Source of the DNA: UBA8752 sp965657965
GTDB taxonomy: Bacteria > Bacteroidota > Bacteroidia > Flavobacteriales_D > Sanyastnellaceae
Direction: 5' to 3'
NCBI GenBank assembly: GCA_965657965.1
Contig: CBFHQM010000005.1
Location: 49,461-113,460 of the forward strand
DNA length: 64,000 nucleotides
Part shown: in pieces, positions 17,142 through 26,500 of the stretch
Layout: each line of letters opens with the position of its first letter
Numbering within the stretch: the stretch's first letter is position 1
The notes under the pieces: generated by a model
Seen by the model: only the letters and a program-made list of their open reading frames with translations
The model's database searches: none
Told to the model about the DNA's origin: nothing
Program-made: the position numbers and the translations under genes

Positions 17142-17183
17142 GAAAAACCCTAACCCCTTGATTATCAATGGTCTGGGTTTTTC
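17142..17183. terminator. long hairpin, probable terminator downstream of mnmG
   Basis: GAAAAACCC (17142-17150) pairs with GGGTTTTTC (17175-17183), and the loop carries the inner palindrome TTGATTATCAA (17158-17168). On the minus strand the right arm ends in GGGTTTTTC, a GC stem running into U residues, which fits termination of the mnmG transcript before the ALDH promoter. Confidence 0.6.
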
Positions 17184-17261
17184 AACGAACGCTGTTAAAA
17201 TGAGTGCCAGTGCCCGTTTCACTGGAAGTGGGCTTAATCGGGCTGATTTGGCGTTGTGCAA

Positions 17262-17277
17262 TGTTCCACGTGGAACA
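17262..17277. other. parS-type ParB-binding site (perfect 16-bp palindrome)
   Basis: TGTTCCACGTGGAACA is a perfect palindrome and fits the near-universal parS pattern nGTTnCACGTGnAACn bound by ParB/Spo0J. It lies in the intergenic region 5 bases beyond the mnmG stop codon. Confidence 0.8.
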
Positions 17278-17282
17278 CTTGG

Positions 17283-19145
17283 TTAACGGCCGAGGTAAAT
17301 CATCAGGACGGCAAGATCTGAGGCCGAGACCCCGCTGATTTTGCTTGCTGCACCTAGGGTCGTCGGTTTGGCTTCGCTTAGTTTTTGTCTGGCTTCTGTA
17401 CTCAATGAGGTGAGCCGTTGAAACTCAAGGTCGGTTGGGATGGTGAGGCCTGCCATTGCGCGCATGCGCTCGGCTTGTGCTTGCTCCTTTTCAATGTACC
17501 CTTTGTATTTGATTTGGGTCTCAACCAGTTTGAGTGCATTCGGCTCTTGTGGTCCAATGGCCTTACCTAGGGAGGGGACTTCATTGATAAGGGTGTCCAG
17601 TTGTACGTGTGGCCGGGCTATGACTTGGTTCCACCGTGTTTTTTGTTTGATGGGGGTGCTTCCGAAACCAATTAAGATGGGATTTACTTCCTCGGGGCTG
17701 GCTGAAAGTGTTTCTAGTTGGCGACTCGTGGCTTGAATGTTTTCTTGCTTGCGCTGATACTGTTCCCAGTCAGCGTCCTGGATGAGGCCCAGTTCTCTTC
17801 CTTTTGGGGTGAGGCGTTGGTCTGCGTTGTCCTGGCGCAGAAGGATTCTGTACTCGGCGCGGCTCGTAAACATGCGGTATGGCTCATCGGTCCCTTTTGT
17901 GACCAGATCATCGATGAGTACGCCAATGTAGGCTTCGTCTCGCCCAAGTGTAAAGGGGTCTTGATTTGTGCAGGCCAGGTGAGCGTTTATCCCGGCCATG
18001 ATGCCTTGGCACGCAGCCTCCTCATACCCGGTTGTCCCGTTGATTTGTCCAGCAAAGTAAAGGGACTTCAGTGTTTTTGTTTCGAGGGTGTGGTGGAGCT
18101 GCGTGGGTGGGAAATAATCGTATTCAACGGCGTAGCCAGGACGAAACATTCGGGCATGTTCAAGGCCGGGAATCTGGCGCATGGCCTCGAGTTGTGCTTC
18201 TTTGGGCAGAGAGGTTGAGAATCCATTGAGATAGGTCTCTACCGTGCTTCTGCCTTCGGGTTCAATGAAGATTTGGTGTCGGTCTTTGTCGGCGAAGCGG
18301 TGAATCTTGTCTTCAATGCTTGGGCAGTAGCGAGGTCCTTTTCCTGTTATGGCGCCAGAAAACAGGGGGCTGGAATTCAGGCTGGCGGCAAGAATTTCGT
18401 GTACACGGGGGTTGGTGTACGTGATGTGGCAGGGCAGTTGTGGTTCGTGCTGGGGTGATTCGAAATAGCTAAAAGCCTCGGTCGTGGCATCTCCGTGTTG
18501 TGGTTCGGTTTTGGTATAGTCGATGCTTCTTCCGTCAATCCTGGGTGGGGTGCCGGTCTTCATTCGTCCGGTGATGAGGCCGCTCTGAGCCAGTTGGTTG
18601 GTGATGCCTTCTGCTGCGTTTTCTCCTGATCTTCCGCCTTTGAATTGTTGCTTACCCAGATGAATCCGGCCTTGAAGAAATGTTCCAGACGTGAGGATGG
18701 TGCGATTCCCCCGGATTTCAATGCCCAGTTGGGTGGTGACGCCCAAAACCTCGCTGTTCTGGATGATAAGGCCCGTGACCATGTCCTGCCATAAGTGAAT
18801 GGAAGGGTGTGCTTCGAGGGTGGTGCGCCATTCTTGAGAAAAGGTGTGCCGGTCGTTTTGTGTTCTTGGCGACCACATGGCTGGACCTTTGCTGCGGTTC
18901 AGCATTCGGAATTGCACGGCGGTTCGATCCGAGATGCGTCCGCTCATTCCGCCTAGTGCATCGATTTCGCGGAGGATTTGGCCTTTGGCAACCCCGCCCA
19001 TGGCTGGGTTGCAGCTCATCGCGCCGATGGTGGTGAGGTTCATGCTGATCAGCAGAACCTTGCTGCCGAGAGTAGCTGCAGCATGGGCTGCTTCGTTGCC
19101 TGCATGGCCTCCGCCCACGACGATGACATCATATGTTTCAAGCAT
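17283..19145 (-). CDS. mnmG: tRNA uridine-5-carboxymethylaminomethyl modification enzyme MnmG (GidA)
   Basis: This 620-aa protein starts at MLETYDVIVVGGGHAGNEAA, the FAD-binding Rossmann motif at the usual N-terminus; the frame extension to 19253 crosses a parS site and part of ybeY and is rejected. Other family marks include NPAMGGVAKGQILREIDALGG, MRTGTPPRI-like MKTGTPPRIDGRS, and INGTTGYEEAACQG. With MnmE it adds the carboxymethylaminomethyl group to the wobble uridine of some tRNAs. It follows ybeY by 22 bases on the same strand. In many bacteria this gene lies near the replication origin, and here parS-type sites lie on both sides of it. Confidence 0.97.
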   Translation of the reverse strand: MLETYDVIVVGGGHAGNEAAHAAATLGSKVLLISMNLTTIGAMSCNPAMGGVAKGQILREIDALGGMSGRISDRTAVQFRMLNRSKGPAMWSPRTQNDRHTFSQEWRTTLEAHPSIHLWQDMVTGLIIQNSEVLGVTTQLGIEIRGNRTILTSGTFLQGRIHLGKQQFKGGRSGENAAEGITNQLAQSGLITGRMKTGTPPRIDGRSIDYTKTEPQHGDATTEAFSYFESPQHEPQLPCHITYTNPRVHEILAASLNSSPLFSGAITGKGPRYCPSIEDKIHRFADKDRHQIFIEPEGRSTVETYLNGFSTSLPKEAQLEAMRQIPGLEHARMFRPGYAVEYDYFPPTQLHHTLETKTLKSLYFAGQINGTTGYEEAACQGIMAGINAHLACTNQDPFTLGRDEAYIGVLIDDLVTKGTDEPYRMFTSRAEYRILLRQDNADQRLTPKGRELGLIQDADWEQYQRKQENIQATSRQLETLSASPEEVNPILIGFGSTPIKQKTRWNQVIARPHVQLDTLINEVPSLGKAIGPQEPNALKLVETQIKYKGYIEKEQAQAERMRAMAGLTIPTDLEFQRLTSLSTEARQKLSEAKPTTLGAASKISGVSASDLAVLMIYLGR

Positions 19146-19150
19146 GAGAA

Positions 19151-19166
19151 TGTTCCACGTGGAACG
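19151..19166. other. parS-type ParB-binding site
   Basis: TGTTCCACGTGGAACG has a perfect 14-bp palindromic core, GTTCCACGTGGAAC, that fits the parS consensus. It fills the 22-base gap between the ybeY stop and the mnmG start, so ParB binding here could also affect mnmG expression. Confidence 0.78.
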
Positions 19167-19167
19167 T

Positions 19168-19602
19168 TTAAATGAATGTTCGTTTGAGAAGCCAGCTGTT
19201 CTCCTTAGCGCGCATTTCGGCTTGGAGTTCTGGGGAGGTGTCGTCTTGGCCAAGAAGGTGCAGCGCCCCGTGGGCCATCACACGGTGGGTTTCGTTAAGC
19301 GTGCTCGTTCCATGGTGTTTGGCGTTGTCCCTGACGCGGTCAATGGAGATGAGTATATCGCCGGAGATGCCTTGTCCTGATGGATATGGAAAGGTCAAAA
19401 TGTCGGTGCAATAGTCGTGGTTCAGGTGCTGCTTGTTCATGTCTCGGACATAGGCGTCTGTACTGAACATGAAGTTGAGTTCCTGGATGTTGAACCCCTC
19501 ATTGGCGACGCAGTGCTCGAGCCACAGACGAATAGCGTTGCGGTGGCTGAGGCGAAAGGAAGTCTGGTGGAATTGGAACGAAATGGCTCCGGACTTACTC
19601 AC
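19168..19602 (-). CDS. ybeY: endoribonuclease YbeY (rRNA maturation factor)
   Basis: A 144-aa zinc-dependent RNase that acts in 16S rRNA 3' maturation and ribosome quality control. The family core is clear: MNKQHLNHDYCTDILTFPY, GDILISIDRV and MAHGALHLLGQDD. In the zinc motif HxxxHxxxxxH the third His appears to be replaced by Asp (the end reads GQDD, not GYDH), a change I recall as common in Bacteroidota. The gene overlaps the RsbW-like ATPase gene by four bases and is followed by parS and mnmG, a conserved neighbourhood in this phylum. Confidence 0.92.
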   Translation of the reverse strand: MSKSGAISFQFHQTSFRLSHRNAIRLWLEHCVANEGFNIQELNFMFSTDAYVRDMNKQHLNHDYCTDILTFPYPSGQGISGDILISIDRVRDNAKHHGTSTLNETHRVMAHGALHLLGQDDTSPELQAEMRAKENSWLLKRTFI

Positions 19603-20039
19603 TTTGCTGCGGTTGTCTGAGGAATGGCCTGTTCAAAGGACAGGATTGCCACTTTACCGAGGTTTTCGAATTCGCAGGTGTCTGCAAGTTGTCGCATGAG
19701 AAAAACGCCGCGCCCATTGGGCTTTTCGAGGTTCTCTGGTGCTGTTGGATCTGGGATGTTGTCGTAGTCAAATCCGGGGCCTTCATCGGTGACCTTGAAG
19801 CGCAGAATTGGACCGTCTGTTTGGACAGACACATGTACCATCTTGCTGGAGTCCAGTTTGTTACCGTGAACAATGGCGTTGTTGACCGCCTCTGTCATGG
19901 CAATGAGGATTTCTCCATAGTGCATTTCCTCTACGCCAAACTCCTCGCAGATTTGGTTGATGAGGCCTTCCACTTCGGTAATGCCCTCCATACGGGAGGC
20001 TATGTTCAGTTCTCTCACTTCGGGCATGGTGTGATTCAC
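19599..20039 (-). CDS. RsbW/SpoIIAB-like ATP-binding (serine kinase) protein
   Basis: A 146-aa stand-alone GHKL ATPase domain with the N box ALTEAVNNAIVHGN-like sequence (IAMTEAVNNAIVHGN), G1 box TDEGPGFDYDNIPDP and G2 box NGRGVFLMRQLAD. Such proteins act as anti-sigma-factor kinases in partner-switching systems. No anti-anti-sigma (STAS) protein or sigma factor is near, so its partner is unknown; in Bacteroidota this gene is often parked beside ybeY and DUF4175. It overlaps DUF4175 upstream and ybeY downstream by four bases each, so the three are translationally coupled. Confidence 0.85.
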   Translation of the reverse strand: MNHTMPEVRELNIASRMEGITEVEGLINQICEEFGVEEMHYGEILIAMTEAVNNAIVHGNKLDSSKMVHVSVQTDGPILRFKVTDEGPGFDYDNIPDPTAPENLEKPNGRGVFLMRQLADTCEFENLGKVAILSFEQAIPQTTAAK

Positions 20040-23000
20040 TCCTGATTGGGAAGCTCCAAAGTATTGAAATAATCGTTGACCCTGAGCTTGTAGTAGGGTG
20101 TTAAGTCAGCGGGAACTGTTCGCAAAAGTTCGATCTCTTGTGCTTTGCGCTTCTGATAGTCTTCTAAGCTGGGGGGCGCATCACGCGGAGTGTCGCGCGC
20201 AGTGCGGGATTCCCGCTCTTCTTTCTCTCCTCTTGTGCGCTCTGCATTTTCTGCTTCAAGGAGCCGGGTCAGGATGTCTTGTTGACGGTCAAGGGTCAGT
20301 TGGTCGAGCTCTCCGCGCACGATGTCCTTTTCGATTTCTTCCATCTCCTTGGCGATGCCTTCTAAGCCATTGCCTTCTCCAGAGCCATCTTCGTTGAGTT
20401 GCTTGCCAAGTTCTTGTGTCATTTGACGGATGGCGGCTTGCTGTGCGGCCATCTGCGCCAACTCCTTGCTCAACCCCCGCTGTCCTTCTTTTCCTTCGCC
20501 TTCATTGAAGCCCTTCATCTTTTCTTTCATGCGCTCCAGTTGCTTCGATAGCGACTGTTGCATGCCTTTGATCTTTTTCGCGCTCGGAGACGGTTTAGAT
20601 CCGCTTCCGCCAGGCTTTTCACAGTTTCCTGTGCCAGGTTTGTTGCAACTGGACTCGCTTTGCATCTGTTGCAACACCTCATCGAGCAGGAGGGCAAGGT
20701 TGTTGAACGAGGTCATCACATACTGCTGGTTGCTGGTGATGATGGGGGTTTCCCTGTCTGTAAACCCGGCCAAGGCTTGGCCCATGTGTAGGTTTACAAG
20801 GCTGATTTCGCGGTTCACAATGGATTGGAGCTGAGTGACCCGCTTGCTGAGCGCGAAAAGGCTGTCCTTGACCATTTCTGCGTCGTCTTTCAGCTTTCGT
20901 TGCGTCTGCCCATGGGAGACATAGCGAGGGTCGTCTTTTTGCGTTGTGCCCACAAAGGCCATTAACTCCTCTTCGTCAAATGACAGGGTGATGATGTTTT
21001 CAAGCAACGCCCGCAACGCCTCCATGTCCTCCTCCATAGACTCTTGCTCGCTCTGTTGCATGGCCATGTCCATTTGCTGGGCCATTTGCTGCATCTTCTT
21101 GGCTGCTCCTTTTTGACTTTCTGAAGCCTTCTTCTCCTTTCCACTGTCGAGTTGCTCGCCCGCGTCGTCCATTTGCTGCTCGATTTCCTCTTGCAGCTCT
21201 TCCATTTTGGGCATCCCGTTGGGGTTCTCGAGCTCCTCGTTTAGTTTCTCCGCATCATCGAGGGCTTCCTGAATTTTTTCAAACGCTTGATTGAGAGAGT
21301 CTTGCTTTGCCTTGAGTTCCTCTTCAGGCGTCTCTGCTTTTTGCGTTTCCTCCGCCAAGGCTTGTTGTTCTTCTGCCAGTTTCTCTAAGTCGGAGATGGC
21401 TTCATCCATCTTTTGTTCCCACTGCAATTGCTTGAATTGCTCGAGGGCCCGATCGAGCTCCTGTTCCATGGCCTCTTGGTCGAGGTCCATTTTGTCGAGT
21501 TGCTCTTCAATTTTTTCCTTGTCTCCCTCCTCCAGCTGTTCCATGAGTTCCCTCATCTCGTCAAACATCTTTTGGAGTTCGTCGGTCATCACATCGTCCA
21601 TCAGACGCTGGAGCTCCTCCTGCTTTTTCTGAAGCTCTTCGTTTGGAGGGGCAAATTCCGCTTCTTGCTTGTTCTTCTGGCGGTTCTCCTCCTGCATCTT
21701 CTCTACTTCCTCTCTGAGGGCCTCCTGTTGCTTCAGAAGCTCTTCTAGTGCTGCCTTCTCTTCCCATCCCAACTCATCTTCTTCCATCAGCTCCCTTCGA
21801 AGCTCTTGCATTTGCTCTCGAAGACGGCGCGCTTCCTCGAGGTTCTCTTCTAATGCGGCGGTGAGTTCTGCATCCGCGCTGTCGAGTTGCTGGGCGAGCT
21901 CTTCCGCCGTGGGGGCCTGGTGAACAAACGTTCTCGACCGGGTCATCTTGGGGCCGTTCACGCCGTCGTTGTCACGGATTTCAAACCAGTATTCCACTTC
22001 ATCGCCCAAACCGATCTCTGCTTCGGAGAGGTCCCAGAAGTGGATAAAGCCGTCTTCTCTCCGAGATGGGCGATCGAGTGTTTGCGGCACTACGGCTCCC
22101 CCTTTGCGTTGGAAAACAAAGCGCAGGCTGCTAAAGCCGTAGTCGTCTTGCACCAATCCATTAAAAACGAGTTGATTCAAAGACAAGCTGTCTTGAATTT
22201 CTGCGACGCGAATGGTGGGGCGTCTGTCTGCAATGGTGCGCAGTCTGTATTGAACTGAGTCTGCCGTGGTGACCTTTTCCGATCTGGGCTGCAGTTGATA
22301 GGTGAGGTCGGTGGCGGCAATCTTGGAGAAGCTAAACCGGTTGTTGACGTCGGCGTCCAAACTCAGGGTCTCTTCTCCCCAGTTCAGTCGGAGTGTCTCC
22401 GCATCTCGTGTGCCAAGCTTGAATTTCATGACACTGCCTTCGGGCACGTCGAGGTCGCCCTCGTTCTGTTGCACAAAAGGCGGAAGTCCCGTGTGAATCG
22501 GGGGTTGAACTTCGACACGGAGGTCTTGAAGTTCAGGGCGAGGAAGCACAGAGAGTTCCAGGTCCAAAGCCGGTGTGCCTGGAGCGGAGACCACCAGGCT
22601 CATGGACGATTGAACCGCGCGGAAAGTATAGGTCCATTCCCCCTGAGGTTGACGTTCCATGCGGAAACGACCTTCTCCAGCGGCCACTTCGATTCGCGAG
22701 GGAACTACGGTTCCCTCGGTTTGAATGGTCAAGGTGTAATCCGTGCGGGCGATGGCTTCAAGGGCCCCGTCGTGAACGAGACGGAAGTCAGGCATTTTGA
22801 TCGCCTCGGTTCTGTGATGAATGAGTCGGTCGGTTGGGGCCTCCATGGCTTCTGGAAGTGCCAAATAGAGGCCTGCGAACAGCGCAATGGGGGGGAGGGC
22901 GTATTTGAGGTATTGCCGGTTCTCTCCAAAATCCACGGCTGAGGTAAAGCGATAAGGCTTCAATTGTTCCGCACGCTGTGCGATTGAGGCTTCGAGCAAT

Positions 23001-23377
23001 TCTTGGCTCCCCTGTGTCTCCGAATGGGATTGAAGTTGAAGGGTATTCAGCAAACGGTCTTCAATTTCTGGGAAGTGCTGTCCAATGATGCGTGCGGCCT
23101 CGTTATGGCTGAGTCCAGACCGCAGTTGGATCAAACGCAATGCGGGCAGGAGCAAATAGCGAAGGGTTACCCAAGACACCACAGCAACGAACAGGTAGAA
23201 CAATCCTGTTCGCGCGATGATGCCGAATTGACCGAGGGCCTCGAGGCCCAGGATGACCAGCCAGCTCATGGGAAGACAAGCCCCTAAAATCAATGCTCCA
23301 CGGAGCATTTCATTGCGGTGGTACTTCCGGACAAAGGCGTCCAGTTTTTTCTTGAGGTCTTGTGGTGCTGCGTCCAT
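20036..23377 (-). CDS. DUF4175-family membrane protein with very long coiled coil
   Basis: This 1113-aa protein has two membrane helices near residues 25-70, one near 165-185, a beta-rich periplasmic part at about 190-480, and then about 350 residues (490-840) that are mostly Glu, Gln, Lys and Leu and should form a long coiled coil. The C-terminus is helical and charged, with Gly-rich gaps. It matches what I know as DUF4175 of Bacteroidota in length, layout and position next to an RsbW-like ATPase, ybeY and mnmG. Its function is not known. ATGA overlap with the next gene suggests coupled translation. Confidence 0.8.
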   Translation of the reverse strand: MDAAPQDLKKKLDAFVRKYHRNEMLRGALILGACLPMSWLVILGLEALGQFGIIARTGLFYLFVAVVSWVTLRYLLLPALRLIQLRSGLSHNEAARIIGQHFPEIEDRLLNTLQLQSHSETQGSQELLEASIAQRAEQLKPYRFTSAVDFGENRQYLKYALPPIALFAGLYLALPEAMEAPTDRLIHHRTEAIKMPDFRLVHDGALEAIARTDYTLTIQTEGTVVPSRIEVAAGEGRFRMERQPQGEWTYTFRAVQSSMSLVVSAPGTPALDLELSVLPRPELQDLRVEVQPPIHTGLPPFVQQNEGDLDVPEGSVMKFKLGTRDAETLRLNWGEETLSLDADVNNRFSFSKIAATDLTYQLQPRSEKVTTADSVQYRLRTIADRRPTIRVAEIQDSLSLNQLVFNGLVQDDYGFSSLRFVFQRKGGAVVPQTLDRPSRREDGFIHFWDLSEAEIGLGDEVEYWFEIRDNDGVNGPKMTRSRTFVHQAPTAEELAQQLDSADAELTAALEENLEEARRLREQMQELRRELMEEDELGWEEKAALEELLKQQEALREEVEKMQEENRQKNKQEAEFAPPNEELQKKQEELQRLMDDVMTDELQKMFDEMRELMEQLEEGDKEKIEEQLDKMDLDQEAMEQELDRALEQFKQLQWEQKMDEAISDLEKLAEEQQALAEETQKAETPEEELKAKQDSLNQAFEKIQEALDDAEKLNEELENPNGMPKMEELQEEIEQQMDDAGEQLDSGKEKKASESQKGAAKKMQQMAQQMDMAMQQSEQESMEEDMEALRALLENIITLSFDEEELMAFVGTTQKDDPRYVSHGQTQRKLKDDAEMVKDSLFALSKRVTQLQSIVNREISLVNLHMGQALAGFTDRETPIITSNQQYVMTSFNNLALLLDEVLQQMQSESSCNKPGTGNCEKPGGSGSKPSPSAKKIKGMQQSLSKQLERMKEKMKGFNEGEGKEGQRGLSKELAQMAAQQAAIRQMTQELGKQLNEDGSGEGNGLEGIAKEMEEIEKDIVRGELDQLTLDRQQDILTRLLEAENAERTRGEKEERESRTARDTPRDAPPSLEDYQKRKAQEIELLRTVPADLTPYYKLRVNDYFNTLELPNQE

Positions 23378-23481
23378 GTTCTGCAGGTCTTCCGGTAAAA
23401 CGGAATTCCACCCATGAAGTTACGTTTCTCTGGGGGCATGAATTTCATCTTCTGTTAAAGTGGGGTCACGGAGTCCATCCC

Positions 23482-23489
23482 TACTTTCG
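23482..23489 (+). promoter_or_regulatory. possible -7 box (TACTTTCG)
   Basis: One base from TAnnTTTG and 23 bases before the ATG at 23513. No clear -33 element. Confidence 0.3.
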
Positions 23490-23512
23490 CGCCCGATTCC
23501 AATCCACTGGAA

Positions 23513-26500
23513 ATGCGTTCACTACACCAACCCCTCCTCGGCTTCTTTGTGCTTGCGTTCTCTCTGACCGCCACACTTTCAGGAGCATACGCTCAAAATG
23601 TCTTCCTCAATGAGGTGGACGCCGACAACAATTCTGTGCCCGATAGCTTGGAGTTTGTTGAGCTTTTTTCTGGACCCAATGTTCCTTTGGATGGACACAT
23701 CGTGGTCTTTTACAAAGGCGGAGGCAACACGGTGACCACAAATGTTTACGCGGCATTTGATTTGGACGGGATGAGCACGGACAGCTTGGGTTTCTTCGTG
23801 TTGGGCAACCCGGCCATTGAAGCGGCAACGGTCATTTTTGAGCCGGGCCTGCTTCGAGACGGAGGAGACGCCGTTGCCTTGTTTGAAGGCGACAGCGCAG
23901 ATTTTGTGAATGGGACGCCTCTGACCACAACAGGGCTTTTGGACGCCGTCGTTTACGGTACAGGAGACCAGACCAACCCATTCTTGATTGACTCCTTGAC
24001 GCCTGGTCAGCCCCAATTGGACGAGTGGATGCTGGGCTCGCAGAATGGGGGTGCTTTGGCATGGTCTAGACTTCCCGACGGGGGGCCGGCGTTTTCATCC
24101 GATCAAATGGTGCTTCAACAGCCCACTCCGGGATACACCAACCTTTTGGATTGCGATGGGGGATTGATTGAGGCCCAAGGTGCAGTCGACGGTGTCGCTC
24201 AAGTGTGTGTGGACTTGGCCGGGGGATTTCTTCCGTTTACCGCCAGCACCAATGCTTTGGAGAGCACATATGGGTTGGTCATCACCGACATGGACGGAGA
24301 TGTTCTGGATGTGGTTCCCGGTGGGCAAGGAAATTTGGGCTACAACTTTACCGGCTCGCCAGCCGGGCCATGTTTGGTTTGGGGAATGAGCTACGATGGC
24401 GACTTGGTGGCCTCCAGCATTGAGGTTGGTGCTCCTTACGACAGCATCTCTGCATCGGGCTGTGTCGCCTTTAGCGCCCTTCCGGTCGAAGTCAACCGGA
24501 TTTACTGCTTGCCGCCCAGTTGCGATGGGGGAGCGGTTATGACCGCCGCCGGAACGGACGAGGCCGTAGGCTGCCTTTCGTTTGCCAACACCTTGATCAA
24601 CTTTGGCTATACCACGCAGAGCCCCGACGCCGACTACCTTTTTGTGATTGCGGATGAAGAGGGTCAGATCCTCGATTCTACCAGCACGCCAGAATACGAT
24701 TTTGAGCTTCTTGGCCTGGGCGAGTACACGGTCTATGGCTTTGGCTATTTGGGCAACATCGACTCTGCGAGTGTCGCCTTGGGCGCTCCTGTATCAGAGC
24801 TCCAGGCAGATTCTTGTGGTTTGCTTTCTGGTCAGTCCTTGGACGTGTCCATTCTTGCTTGTGACCCGAGTGGTTTGTGTTCAGACTTGTTTTTCTCTGA
24901 GTATGTAGATGGGAGCACCTTTAGCAAGGGTTTGGAGATCTACAACCCCAGTGCAACCAGTGCCGCGGACCTTTCTGAGTACACAGTCAAAACGTACAAC
25001 AACGGCAGCACCGTGGCCAACCACGAACTCGAATTGTCGGGTTCGCTCGGTCCCGGTCAGGTTTACATGATTGCGAACCCGGGGGCGGAATCTGCGCTGT
25101 CTCAATTGGCAGACGTGTTGGATGACGTGACGTTGTTCAATGGAAATGACGCCACTACCCTTGAGCGCAATGGCGTGGTGGTCGACGCCTTGGGTGTTGT
25201 GGGGGAGAACCCTGGCGATGGCTGGGCCGTGAACGACGTGACCATGCTTCATAACACGTTGGTTCGAAACCCAGATGTGACCGTTGGTTCCGCCGATTGG
25301 GATGTGGTTTCGCAGCAGTGGATGGACTATCCTGAAAACACCTTTGACTTTTTCGGAGAGCACAATGCCTTGCCATGTGGACTGGACACCACATCCGTTC
25401 CAACAGTGGGTTTCGCCGTGTCGGACATCGTGGCCTTTGAAGGCGACCTCATCGCCATTGAGTTGCCTGTTGACCTTCCCTTGAACGAGGTGGTGGTCGA
25501 GGTTGACGTGCTGGCTGGCGGTTCGGCGCAGCCAGTTTCTGATTTCGGTACGCTCTTTCCTTTGACGCTCACCTTCCCTCAGGGTTGGTTGGCGCCTCAG
25601 TCCTTTACCGTTGGCATTGTGGATGACTTTGAGCCCGAAGGCATCGAGACCTTCACCTTGACCCTCACTATTTTGTCGGGAGAAGCTGAGGTTTCGGTGG
25701 AAGAAGTCACCGTTCAAATTGCCCCTAGTGATTTGGGCTTTCCACATTACCCCATCGCCGATGTTCGCGGGGTCAATGGCAGTGGAGTGTTGGACAGCTT
25801 GTTGATCCCTTGTGAGTTGAGAGGAGTGGTGCACGGGTTCAATACTTATCCCTCGGGCTTGCGTTTTACCATCATTGACCCCTCTTCGGGAATCGAGGTC
25901 TACAGCCCGGTGGAGAATTACAATTACTTGGTTCAAGAAGGAGACAGTGTCCGTGTGCGCGGTGCGATTCAGCAGTTTCAAGGCCGAGCACAAATCCTTG
26001 CGGACACACTCATTCTTGCGGCGGAGGATCAAGCGTTGAATGAGCCTCAACTGGTCAATGTGCTCGGCGAAGACAGCGAAAGCGATTTGATTCGATTGAA
26101 GTGTGTGGAATTGGTCAATCCGGCAGAATGGACCAACGTTGCTCCGCAATTTGAAGTGTATGTTTCCACAGGTGCAGCACTTTACAAAATGGTGATTGAC
26201 GCCGATACGGACATCTTTGGGTCTGAGGCTCCAGAAGGCATTTTTGGTGTAACCGGAATTGGCGGCCAGCGCGACGATGACGCCCCCTTCTTGGACAACT
26301 ACACGATTCTCCCGCGGGGCGCTTTTGATTTGTCTGAGCCTGTCATGGCCGCATTTGAGGCAGATTCAGATTGGAACACAGAAGATGGGCCAGTGCCTTT
26401 TGAAAACCAGAGCGCGGGCGCGGGCGGCTACCTCTGGAGTTTTGGTGACGGTTCTCCTTTGGATACCACGGCTTCTCCGTTTCACGATTTTCCCGTGGAC

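Noticed and set aside
24881..26149. Minus-strand 422-codon open frame
   Set aside because: Antisense to the Calx-beta/OB region of the secreted 1118-aa protein.
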